A stretch of DNA of 64,000 nt from Bactericera cockerelli (taxonomy: Eukaryota > Arthropoda > Insecta > Hemiptera > Triozidae). Positions 21,807-30,639 of the stretch are shown here, in pieces; the first letter of the stretch is position 1; every line of letters begins with the position of its first letter. The stretch spans positions 5,452,294 through 5,516,293 of the forward strand of contig CM044964.1 in assembly GCA_024516035.1 (NCBI GenBank), written 5' to 3'. The position numbers were made by a program, and so were the translations under genes. The notes beneath the pieces were generated by a model. That model saw only the letters and a list, made by a program, of their open reading frames with translations, did not search any database and was not told where the DNA came from.

Positions 21807-21955
21807 ACTGACCTGAGTAGCTTGATCGATAAGGCGGCGGACTTGTAACCTGGATGTCGGTGGTTCAATGTCCCATGTCAAGGAAATATTTAGTGAAGCG
21901 AGTTTGAGTAATTGTCAACTTATATTGTGATTAACTCATACATGATAAATTGATA
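21807..21955 (+). mobile_element. SINE-A copy
   Basis: GAGTAGCTTGATCGATAAGG, GGCGGACTTGTAACCTGGAT, GTCGGTGGTTCAA and GCGAGTTTGAGTAATTGT in the order of the family. Confidence 0.82.
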
Positions 21956-21965
21956 ACTTATTTAT

Positions 21966-22591
21966 TTTATGTTAGTCTATTACAATTTTCATTATTTCTT
22001 TTTCGTCCATCTTCTTGTCACATTGTTTGTTTGTTTTTAATTTTTTGTGTCTTTTTCTATTCTTTCATATAATTTTAAGTGTTTAATCTAGCTTCTAAAT
22101 TTTTTTTTGAATGTATCAAATCATTACACAATCAAAAAAGTAATTTTGAAAATTAATTGTGTCAAAAAGTAATTTCAGTGCTTAATCTGGTTTCTAAAAA
22201 AATGTTAATGTATCAAAGCATTACTCAATCAAAAAAGTAATTGTGAAAACGTAAAATTTAATTCGCAAAAAACCTTCAATGTATATCTGACAAATAATAA
22301 ATTAACATGATACCGAATAAATGATTTGCAACGGTATGAGTGTCACTCAAACGCGTAGTTGCTTTTAATGCAAAACTCGTGTTTTGTCCCTTATTTTTGC
22401 AAATGACTTTTAAAAAGTTTTCACTTGGAAAACAATTTCAAAATAGCTAATGTGAGTTTGAAATCTAAATAAAAAGTCATTATTAGTTACTTTTGAAGTT
22501 CATATTTTCAATATTTTCATACAATTCATGAAAGCGATCACAGTGATGCTAATAATTAAGTAACTACTTACTAAACATATTTAGTAAGTAG
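21966..22591. other. AT-rich stretch
   Basis: A short near-repeat occurs (TCAAAAAAGTAATT... at about 22132 and about 22226, roughly 95 bp apart). Nothing else recognised. Confidence 0.5.
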
Positions 22592-22599
22592 GAGGCAAC

Positions 22600-22780
22600 C
22601 AGGGCCGTATTAAGGGGGGGGGGCAGGGGGCCCGGGCCCCGCCTCTGGAAATTCTCACTTAAACGCAGGCTCTTGTCCTGCCCCCCCCCCCCTGCCTTGA
22701 TTTTTTTCCAGGTATATCATTATTATACTGTTTGCCCCCCCCCCCCCCCCCCCCCGACGAAAATCCTCGATACGTCCCTG
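22600..22780. mobile_element. hAT-like MITE, 181 bp, G/C-run rich
   Basis: Ends CAGGGCCGTATTAAGG and (reverse complement of the right end) CAGGGACGTATCGAGG form short terminal inverted repeats. The flanking octamers GAGGCAAC (22592-22599) and GTGGCAAC (22781-22788) match at 7 of 8, fitting the 8-bp duplication of hAT elements. The interior has a G run and two long C runs with GGGCCCGGGCCCCG. Confidence 0.72.
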
Positions 22781-22794
22781 GTGGCAACCACACT

Positions 22795-22965
22795 TACTAA
22801 ACTTTTTTAAATTATTTTATAAAAATTCGATCAAGTTTTATTTGCAGTAATACTATAACTATACATATACAATCATACGTACAGGGAATAGTTACAATTA
22901 TAGGTACAAAACTTGATCAAGGGTAGTGCTAATGTCAACGGCATTCTCTTCCGCGGAGTGTTTAT
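22795..22965. repeat. Family E dispersed repeat
   Basis: TTTTATAAAAATTCGATCAAG, ACTTGATCAAGGGTAGTG and CATTCTCTTCCGCGGAG recur in diverged form at 31545-31800. This may be the 3' end of a retroelement in antisense. Confidence 0.5.
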
Positions 22966-22969
22966 TATT

Positions 22970-23200
22970 ATTTTTTATTTTTAAAGATGGGTGTTTCACA
23001 GCCTTTTTTTCGCAGCCATGAAACAGCAGCTACTGTAGACGCTTGTGGTCTGTGTTGTAGCCTGCTCATCCCGTAGTATGTCTTCCCTCTGATGGACGAG
23101 AAGTGACACAATGCTTCCCGTTTAGATGCCGGGTCAACCGGAAGGTATCCCTTACATTCTGTTGGCTCCGGGGCTCGGACCCGGGATCTTCCGCATGGTA
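22970..23200 (-). mobile_element. SINE-B copy, internal deletion
   Basis: Reverse complement with GGGTGTTTCACAGCC, the CCATGAAACAG segment and GGACGAGAAGTGACACAATG. About 12 bp around CACGAGCGCAC is missing, and the head is truncated at CCGCATGGTA. Confidence 0.78.
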
Positions 23201-23208
23201 ATAATAAT

Positions 23209-23642
23209 GTTTTCCCTGTTTAACGTCGCTTTTAATTGTTATATCACGACGGGGGTGTTAGCCTCCATTCGCAGGAAACTCACAAACCTGCTACACATCA
23301 TCGGTTGAGCCAGAATTCCAGCATGTTTTTACCTGTATAATAATAATAAGTTAATTTCATTCTACAGTTTTTTCATTACAACCCCATGAAGTACAATATC
23401 TTTTCTACTTTTAGGGGGTTTAGATATATAAGATTTAGATATATTTCATTAGATTTAGATGTTATAATATTCAAACAAGATAGAATAATTACAATTTCAT
23501 TAGCTAGTGAACCAATTTAATGTATTAGCTAGAAATGGATCTTTTGTAATCTGTTTATTGTATAGTAAATAAATAAATCACAAAGTCTTGATCTTGCTGG
23601 ACGTTGCTTAACTTCGGTGATCCTACGAGAACCGGTGCATTC
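23209..23642 (-). mobile_element. 5S-SINE copy split by family F repeat
   Basis: Core half at 23209-23325 (TATCACGACGGGGGTGTTAG, TCCATTCGCAGGAAACTCAC). 5S-like half at 23578-23642 (GGACGTTGCTTAACTTCGGT, GATCCTACGAGAACCGGTGC). The gap holds a family F repeat. Confidence 0.75.
23449..23577. repeat. Family F repeat, copy without Helitron
   Basis: ATCATTAGCTAG/ATTTCATTAGCTAG, GAACCAATTTAATGTATTAG and GATCTTTTGTAATCTGTTTA match 29895-30014 closely. The point homologous to the Helitron insertion lies between A23562 and T23563, and here it is empty. Confidence 0.75.
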
Positions 23643-23645
23643 AAT

Positions 23646-24214
23646 AATAATTATTTTTACATAATGATACATGATGTGTTCTTATTTGCTGTTCCTTTTT
23701 AAATACTTTTGTACTTTTTACGTAAGTGAGCTTCTTATCACTGAGCTAATTTTCTTTCCCTAATTACATTTTCCCACCGTCCCTCCCTTTTCCTACCTAC
23801 TCTGCGCTTTTTATCAACCCTTTCCCTTCCATGTGCCTCAATTCTGTCCTCACATGTTTTCTACCTATTCAAGACACCACCATTCATCATTTGAATTTTC
23901 TCGTACTTACAGAATTTCACCATCAAATTGAGTACATATTCCTTTCACTGCGATTTTCATTCGCACTATTTACATCAACCTCATGTATTATATTCCTAAT
24001 ACATGTATTATATACCTACATATATACCTAATACATGTATTATATATCTACATAATATACCTAATACATCAGTTCGGTGCGGTCCTAATGACTTATAAAT
24101 TGATTCTTTTTTTATAATGTACTCTGTTGCTTGTTAACAGTCATCCTGCTGTTATTAAGTTAGTAGATTATGTTGTAGACAGTTACATTCAGCAAGGCTG
24201 TCCATTTCCTCCTT
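23646..24214. other. AT-rich stretch with short TA-rich repeats
   Basis: Around 23995-24070 ATACCTAATACATGTATTAT recurs two to three times. No gene seen. Confidence 0.5.
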
Positions 24215-24542
24215 GAAGGCCATGCCTAGGGTTAATAGTAGGGTTAGGTAAAATACAATGAAGGCCATGCCTTGGGTTTATAATAGGGTTAGGTAAAATA
24301 CAATCAAGGCCATGCCTTGGGTTTATAATAGGGTTAGGTAAAATACAATAAAGGCCATGCCTTGGGTTTATAGTAGGGTTAGGTAAAATACAATTAAGGC
24401 CATGCCTTGGGTTTATAGTAGGGTTAGGTAAAATACAATGAAGGCCATGCCTTGGGTTTATAGTAGGGTCAGGTAAAATACAATGAAGGCCATGCCTTGG
24501 GTTTATAGTAGGGTTAGGTAAAATACATTGAAGGCCATGCCT
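24215..24542. repeat. 45-bp minisatellite, about 7.3 copies
   Basis: Unit starts GAAGGCCATGCCTTGGGTTT and ends AGGGTTAGGTAAAATACAAT. Period is 45 bp; copies 2-7 differ by only one or a few substitutions, while copy 1 (CCTAGGGTTAATAG) is the most divergent. Confidence 0.92.
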
Positions 24543-24574
24543 ATAAGGAAAAGAATACTATAATTACCTGATCA

Positions 24575-24705
24575 TCAGGGCAAGTACCAGGGCACCGAAT
24601 TCATACATGACCTTTTTTAGGCGGCACCGAATTCATACATGACCTTTTTTAGGCGGCACCGAACTCATACATTTTTTTATTTTCCGCACCGAACTCATAC
24701 GTAGC
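24575..24705. repeat. Tandem repeat, 32-38 bp unit
   Basis: Four copies of CACCGAA(T/C)TCATACAT, the first two sharing GACCTTTTTTAGGCGG. Confidence 0.75.
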
Positions 24706-24720
24706 CATTCGGAATACATC

Positions 24721-25351
24721 CAGGGTGTCCCATTATTAACGAGACATTCAAATATTATTTTTTTTCAACAAATACTTGAAATATATTTATTTACATAAAA
24801 TCATCTTCTTCCTGTCTAGAAGAGCGTCCATTCCAAATTCTAGAAGAGCGCGGCACTGGTTATATGAGATTTTAGGGGTGGCCATATTACACGCAGGTGG
24901 CCATATTACAACCTCCTCCTCTATTCATTTTCATTAGCTTCATTTTTAAACCATTTTTTCAATTCCAATCGTAGTATTTTTAAATCATTTCTTATGTCAG
25001 TTTGTAAAATGTTGTAAACTTTCGCACCCACATAACAAAAGTGACGACGTGTTAATGATTTATGTTGGAAGTCTGGCTTGTCCTGTTTGTCGTGTTGATA
25101 TCTTTTGTGTGACAGAAATTACAAGGAAGGTTTTGTTTGAACTTAAAATTTAATGCAGATTTCAAAAGTGTCTTAAAAAATAGAGGGTGCAATTTTGACT
25201 TCTAAAGTTGACCTTGAATTACCTTGAAGGGGACATCCAAGAAACCTCTAAAGGTCACCATTAAACGTTCTCTTTAGAGCTATGAATAAGACCTTGATCT
25301 GTCCTCAGTAGTTCTCGAGATATTTGAATATCTCGTTTATGGGACACCCTG
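24721..25351. mobile_element. Terminal-inverted-repeat MITE, 631 bp
   Basis: Left end CAGGGTGTCCCATTATTAAC then GAGACATTCAAATAT. The right end, reverse-complemented, reads CAGGGTGTCCCATAAACGAG then ATATTCAAATAT. Mariner-like CAGGGTG termini, but the flanking TA is not preserved, so it is old or differently targeted. No ORF. Confidence 0.65.
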
Positions 25352-25624
25352 TGTCCCATAATACATGTACCTGTAATTTTGCCATGTAACCTATCATGTA
25401 TCTATGTGTGTACACAAGATGTTGTATTTATATAATACGTGTTTTTATATACATATAATGCTATTTATATAATACTCTTATTGGAATGGAAAAAGGGGAA
25501 AATGAGGGCAAGGGAATGATCTTAGAGTGAAGTGGTGGGATTTTTTTTTACCGGAGAGGGAAGTGTGGTATTTTTTCCCTCTGCCTGGTGAGGGAAGAGG
25601 GGGTAAAAGTTAAGAGGTGTTTCT

Positions 25625-26040
25625 GGTTCATTAATTGAAGAGGGTGGAATAAGGAGAGAGAGAGAGAGAGAGAGAGGGTGGAATAGAGAGAGAGAGAGAG
25701 AGAGGGTGGAATAGAGAGAGAGAGGGTAGAATTGAGAGAGAGAGAGAGAGAGGGGTTGGAATAGAGAGAGAGGGTGGAATAGAGAGAGAGAGAGAGTGGA
25801 ATATAGCTGGTTGATGGGAAAGATGAGAGAAGGAGAGAGAGAGAGGATGGAATTGAGAGAGAGAGAGAGTGGAATAGAGTTGGTTGATGGGGAAGATGAG
25901 AGTGGGAGAGAGAGAGAGAGAGAGAGAGTGGAACAGAGTTGGTTGATGGGGAGGATGAAAAGAGGAGAGAGAGGGAAAGGGAGAGAAAAAAGGAGAGAGG
26001 GACAGAGAGAAAAAAGGAGAGAGGGAGAGAAGTAACAAAC
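25625..26040. repeat. Purine-rich (GA)n field with GGTGGAATAGAG units
   Basis: GA runs separated by repeated GGTGGAATAGAGAG and GAGTTGGTTGATGGGGA segments. The overlapping minus-strand frames of 140-195 aa are Ser/Leu low-complexity peptides, not genes. Confidence 0.88.
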
Positions 26041-26440
26041 AAAGCTGAGCGTGCAAAACACATAAATATTATTTCGAGAAAAAAAAAATCGAAAAATATA
26101 TCCAGTCATTAATTTTTATTTTAACTACAACAAAACAAACGGCATTAAATGACAGAAAAAGTGCAATGTTTGGGTGCTATCCAAAAATTTCAGATTTATT
26201 TTCAATCTCGTAGAGAGGGATTAGTTTATCTAATTTATGATTTTGCTATCGCTCTTGTTTTCTCTCTGAATCTCGTTCTCACATGTATAATTGCTTCAGA
26301 GAAATTTCTAATATTTTTGATTTTGTAAAATATAAAAAATAAATACGTTTTTATTCTGATTTCCATTTTTTTTTTCATATATTTTCTCGCCTAGATAATG
26401 GGTAAAAATGTTGTTAAAAAATTATGATACAAGAAAAGAA
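26041..26440. other. AT-rich stretch
   Basis: No recognised feature. Confidence 0.5.
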
Positions 26441-26443
26441 AGA

Positions 26444-26448
26444 CTGTG

Positions 26449-26481
<33 letters not shown>

Positions 26482-26640
26482 AGATAGAGAGAGGGAGAGA
26501 TAGATAGAGAAGGAGGGAGGGAGAGAGAGAGAGAGGGAGGGAGAGATAGAGAGAGAGGGAGAGATAGAGAGAGAGGGAGGGAGAGAGAGGAAGAGGAAGA
26601 GAAAGAGTCTGCGTGAGAGAAAGAGAACAAGAGAGAGGGC
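26444..26640. repeat. Purine-rich (GA)n field
   Basis: GAGAGAG/GGGAGAGATAGA repeats on the plus strand. Confidence 0.9.
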
Positions 26641-26824
26641 ATATGCACTGCTTAGGACTAATAAGTCCCACAATTCCCGCAATTGAATTATTGAATTCAT
26701 TCCAGTCTCAAATAGAAGAGGAAGAACTTCCAGAAATATGAAAAAAAATTGAAATTGGAGAAATTTTTTTTTATTCAAAACGGACACAATAATATTAGAA
26801 ATTTCTCGGAATTGAATATCAAGC

Positions 26825-26890
26825 ATTAGGTGGAATTCGAACAGACCGATACAATCACCAGGCTGATGCATTAACCACAATAACCACCAG
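26825..26890 (-). repeat. tRNA-like SINE head fragment
   Basis: The minus strand reads GTGGTTAATGCATCAGCCTG then GTCTGTTCGAATTCCACC, an A-box/B-box arrangement like a tRNA 5' two thirds. No folded acceptor stem, so it is a SINE remnant rather than a gene. Confidence 0.45.
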
Positions 26891-27004
26891 AGCAGGAATG
26901 GAAGAAGTGGAACATAAAAATAGAGACAGACGAATTCAGCCATGGAAAGATAAAGAGAGATATAGAGGGGGCAATGGGAGAAATAGAAAAAGAGGAAGAA
27001 AGGA

Positions 27005-27043
27005 GAGAGTGAGAGAGAGAGAGAGAGAGGGAGATAGATAGAG

Positions 27044-27092
<49 letters not shown>
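27005..27092. repeat. (GA)n microsatellite
   Basis: Nearly pure GA for most of its length. Confidence 0.92.
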
Positions 27093-27095
<3 letters not shown>

Positions 27096-27355
27096 GATTA
27101 AACTGCATATGAAGATAATAAAATATAATGTGTAATAACCTCGAATCATTGCACACATGTTGCAGAGTACAGAGACCTTTTACTTCTTATGTCCTCTAAT
27201 AGTACACAAACTCTCTAGAAGGTAGTCCCATGTAGTAGAGTTAGTAAAATAATCTCTCCCATGGCTTGAAATAATATTGTTATACTGCATCAGCACACAA
27301 AAACATAACTTACTCCGCCGCGTCATCGATCAAGCGAGAAACAACATGAAATTTG

Positions 27356-27550
27356 CAGATCGACAGATTGATAAAAGAATATTATCAGAACGATAGATTA
27401 ACAACAAAATATTATCATAACGATCGATTAATAACAAAATATTATCAGAACAATTGATTAATAACAGAATATTATCAAAACGATAGATAAATAACAGAAT
27501 ATTATCAGAACGATAGATTAATAACAGAATATTATCAGAACGACGGACCA
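27356..27550. repeat. 30-bp minisatellite, six to seven copies
   Basis: Unit AACGATAGATTAATAACAGA plus ATATTATCAG. Because 30 is divisible by three, an antisense open frame encodes a ten-residue repeat (RSDNILLLIY). I treat it as non-coding. Confidence 0.85.
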
Positions 27551-27699
27551 ATAACAAAAAATCTGGTGTAAACATCACACGACTTTCCTTATCCCCCAAA
27601 AAAGAGTCGAATTCCGCCACTGGTGACTCAACGGTAACAGATAACCAAAAACCAATGCCAAATTCGTAATCAGCACTTCAAAATCATTGAATTTGATAT

Positions 27700-28046
27700 G
27701 TCACAACCCCCATTTAGGATGAATAATAAAAAAGTTAGTCAAAGCGGGTCCCCCCCAAATACCGGTAAATTGGGGCCGAGTTCCAAAAAGTTCAAGATAT
27801 CAAAAAAATGATCAGAATAGACCCCTATTATTTTTTTAATCTAAGAAAATGTTGTTCTCTAAAAAATTTTGTATCTTTAACCAATTTAAAGAAGCGGCGC
27901 TTGCGGCTAGCATTTGCGGCCCTGTGGCCGCAGAATGCGGCCGATTTCAACCAAAAGTTTCGTGGTTCGTCTAGTGTATAAAATTAATTTGTGTACCAAA
28001 TTTCAAGTTTCTAGCTTTTACCGTTCTTGAGATATCCTGTTTACAC

Positions 28047-28116
<70 letters not shown>

Positions 28117-28235
28117 GCACGGACCAATGGCTGAAAACAACTTTTTTGGTATCCTGAGGCCATAATTCGTCCAGAAATGTGAAAAACTGGTTAGGTCAAA
28201 TTTTCGACGAATACAATACTTTCCTTATTATAAGA
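27700..28235. repeat. Dispersed repeat with (CAGA)n tract
   Basis: CCAAATTTCAAGTTTCTAGC and GTTCTTGAGATATCCTGT precede a CAGA tetranucleotide run (about 28040-28113). A GC-rich island (GCGGCGCTTGCGGCTAGC...) precedes that. A similar sentence-plus-CAGA layout occurs at 59190-59310. Confidence 0.55.
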
Positions 28236-28628
28236 TAAGGAAAGTAAAAATATTGAAATCGGGGCAAAAAATACTTTTTTTTTACAAAAAAGGACACAAG
28301 ACTTCCAATTTCTAATATTAGAAATTTACCCGAAGTAAAAATACCATTTAGGGTGGTATGCAGAGTCCTCACTGTAGGGATTCTTGGGTCATTTGTCCCT
28401 TCAGCTGATTTTGTTATGCAGAGACTTTTGTTTGAAGCACCTGTGCGCATGCGCATTCAGATGTCTCTTGAAAGAAGAGATTGTCAAGGTCGAAGTTTTC
28501 CCTATAGCAAGCTTGGGACCACACTATAGTGAACCCTATAGGGATAAAAAAAAACGATTGCATACGAGTCTGCAACCATTGGGACATTTTCATCTTTACT
28601 ATTCAAGGTCCAAAACACAACTGACCAA
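28236..28628. other. No recognised feature
   Basis: The open frame 28384-28770 crosses into a tandem repeat and resembles no known protein. Confidence 0.45.
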
Positions 28629-28629
28629 A

Positions 28630-28800
28630 TTTCGTATTGTGCGCATGACACATACCTTCTCTCTTCTCTCCCTCTACAATTCAATACTTCGCCATTGTGC
28701 GCATGACACACACTTTCCCTCTTCTCTCCCTTTACAATTCAATATTTCGTTACATAATATCGTTACATAATTTCGTTACATAATTTCGTCACATAATTTT
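28630..28800. repeat. 59-bp duplication and 14-bp repeats
   Basis: ATTGTGCGCATGACACA(T/C)AC occurs twice about 60 bp apart, with CTCTCTTCTCTCCCTCTACA shared. Then four copies of TTACATAAT(T/A)TCG follow. Confidence 0.75.
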
Positions 28801-28934
28801 GGTTATGTGCCAGAGCAAAGACATGAAAATGTCAAAAGGACCCCAAGTAAGGACCCCAAGTAGGTTTGGGAAACGCCAAAGTGTAGAAGAAGAAAAAATA
28901 CAGTAGATTCTGGTTAAAAGAGATACCTGGATAT

Positions 28935-29110
28935 AAAAGAACAAATTTTAGATTTTATTTACCTCTTTATAACGTAAAATAACCTCTTTTTGTTTATTTA
29001 CCTCTTTATAATGTAAAATAACCCCTTTTTGGTTTTATTTACCTCTTGATAATATAAAATAACCTCTTTTCGTTTTATTTGCCTCTTTATATTGTAAAAT
29101 AACATCCTTT
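28935..29110. repeat. Tandem repeat, about 40-bp unit, four copies
   Basis: Unit TTTACCTCTTTATAATGTAA plus AATAACCTCTTTTTG, AT-rich, diverged. Confidence 0.75.
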
Positions 29111-29183
29111 TAGAGAAACAGGAGGGACAAAAATTTCGATCCCTTCAATTCTCTTACATTATGCATCATAGTAAAAACCCTAA

Positions 29184-29340
29184 ACAGACTTCAGTAGCTT
29201 GATCGATAAGACGGCGGACTTATAACCTGATGGTCGGTGGTTCAAGTCCCGGTTTCAGCGTAGATTAAGTTTAATAGTAAAGCGAGTTTGAGTAATTGTG
29301 ATATCACGAAAGTGAATAACACAAATATGATAACTAATTA
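29184..29340 (+). mobile_element. SINE-A copy
   Basis: TCAGTAGCTTGATCGATAAG, GTCGGTGGTTCAAGTCCCGG, TTTCAGCGTAG, AAAGCGAGTTTGAGTAATTG and ATAACACAAATATGATAA: full family order. Confidence 0.85.
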
Positions 29341-29494
29341 ACCAACCACTTAATCAAAGGTCACATTCTTACTTCTGAGATTCAAGCTCACCATTTTACA
29401 AAATAAACAAAAAGTGAGGTTGTGAAAAAAGATTCGTTCAAATAACGAAATATAAGAAAATCAGTTCGCAACAGAACTTACTTACAAAGTCTGG

Positions 29495-29745
29495 CTGGGG
29501 GATGTTAAACAGGCAGAAGACCAGTGTCCCGCTAGGGGACTATAAACAGAGAACAGACTAGCCAACCTTTACAAGGGTTTCCTAAGGGTTTAATAGCTTA
29601 CAAAAAAAAGTCCAAGTCCTCATGATGGTTGATCGCACATAAAACTATGTGGTTCAGGACAAGCCAACCGAAACAAAGTTGACTGGAAACCATCACTCAC
29701 CTCTCCAGCTGTAGCCAAGCTGGCTACATCAACAACAACAACAAA
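29495..29745 (-). repeat. Family D dispersed repeat
   Basis: GCTAGGGGACTATAAACAGA, then GACTGGAAACCATCACTCAC and CTGTAGCCAAGCTGGCTACA. Related to 9395-9715 and 40300-40400. Confidence 0.6.
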
Positions 29746-29781
29746 TGCTGAAGATTGTTTTGATATATCTCCGTAATTTGC

Positions 29782-29824
29782 CATACAGACAAAAACAAAA
29801 CCAAATTTTGTTTTTGCCTGTATG
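29782..29824. repeat. 19-bp stem hairpin
   Basis: CATACAGACAAAAACAAAA pairs with TTTTGTTTTTGCCTGTATG (one mismatch) across a 5-bp loop. Confidence 0.7.
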
Positions 29825-29889
29825 ACAATGATAGATTCTTTTTCACCAACAAGATTTTTTTCTTATGCCAATCATAGCATACCTTAGCT

Positions 29890-30014
29890 CTAGTATAGCA
29901 TTAGGTTTAGATTTATAATATTAAAATAAGATAGAATAAATTACAGTATCATTAGCTAGGGAACCAATTTAATATAATAGCTAGAAAAGGATCTTTTGTA
30001 ATCCGTTTATTGTA
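29890..30014. repeat. Family F repeat, left part (interrupted by Helitron)
   Basis: Matches 23449-23562. Its continuation TAATAAATAAA resumes after the Helitron at 30245. Confidence 0.7.
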
Positions 30015-30244
30015 TCTTAATATATAATTAATGTCAAAGTCACTGACTGACTGATCATCACTGTTTCTCCGAACTGGTAAGTCCTAGGAAGCTGAAATTT
30101 GGTAGGTAGCTTTGTCTTATAGTCTAGATGTGCAATAAGACGGGATTTTTCGAAATTCTCACTACAACACCTGCCATTGGCGAAAAAGGACTTTTTGCTG
30201 TCACGGCCATGCCTCGGCCCGCAAAGCCGGCGATAGCCCGCTAG
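30015..30244 (+). mobile_element. Non-autonomous Helitron, 230 bp
   Basis: Begins TCTTAATATATAATTAATG, ends GCCCGCTAG, and is inserted between A30014 and T30245: the TC...CTAG termini and A/T target of Helitrons. A CGGC...GCCG stem lies about 10 bp before the 3' end. The paralogous family F copy at 23449-23577 has the same flanks without the element, which confirms both borders. Confidence 0.75.
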
Positions 30245-30589
30245 TAATAAATAAAAATAAATAAAAGTAATAGGTCAGAAGCAGACCTGGAGTCGGAATT
30301 ATTAAAAAAAAAAAAAAACCCGAAGAGTAAAGGCGTTCAAGTTAGCGTTCATAAAAACTGCAAGGGGAGCACATTATGGCAACAATCAACACCGACGAGA
30401 AATGCATTTCTTGGCAAAAAAAAAAGGAAATGGGGAGAGCGAAAAAATGTGTGATTTTGTGTGAGAAAAAAGGAAACGCAGATTTTTATGAAATGGCGAG
30501 AGAGAGATAGGGAGACAGAGTGAAAGGAGAGTACGATAGAAAAATGGAAAGAGAGAGAGAGAGAGAAATAGATGTAATATGTATACAGG

Positions 30590-30620
30590 GTGGTCTAGAA
30601 AAAGAGCCGATCCGTGCAAT
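30590..30620. repeat. Solo mariner-like terminus
   Basis: TATACAGGGTGGTCTAGAAA, like other TACAGGGTG ends, without a partner; it immediately precedes the element at 30640. Confidence 0.4.
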
Positions 30621-30639
30621 GCAAACTGATATGAATATA

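Noticed and set aside
24215..24542. Telomeric or subtelomeric repeat because of TTAGG words
   Set aside because: TTAGG occurs only once per 45-bp unit and never in tandem.
25522..26109. Long antisense open frames over GA-rich DNA (also 10258-10647, 12434-13201, 26422-27156, 32241-33113, 55719-56143)
   Set aside because: Translations are Ser/Leu/Phe or Arg/Glu low complexity in several frames at once; they follow from the microsatellite, not from coding constraint.
27356..27550. CRISPR-like appearance of the 30-bp array (and the 45-bp array at 24215)
   Set aside because: Units are contiguous with no variable spacers, and the sequence is eukaryotic; these are minisatellites.
28384..28770. 128-aa frame
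   Set aside because: It runs through a 59-bp tandem duplication and has no recognisable domain.
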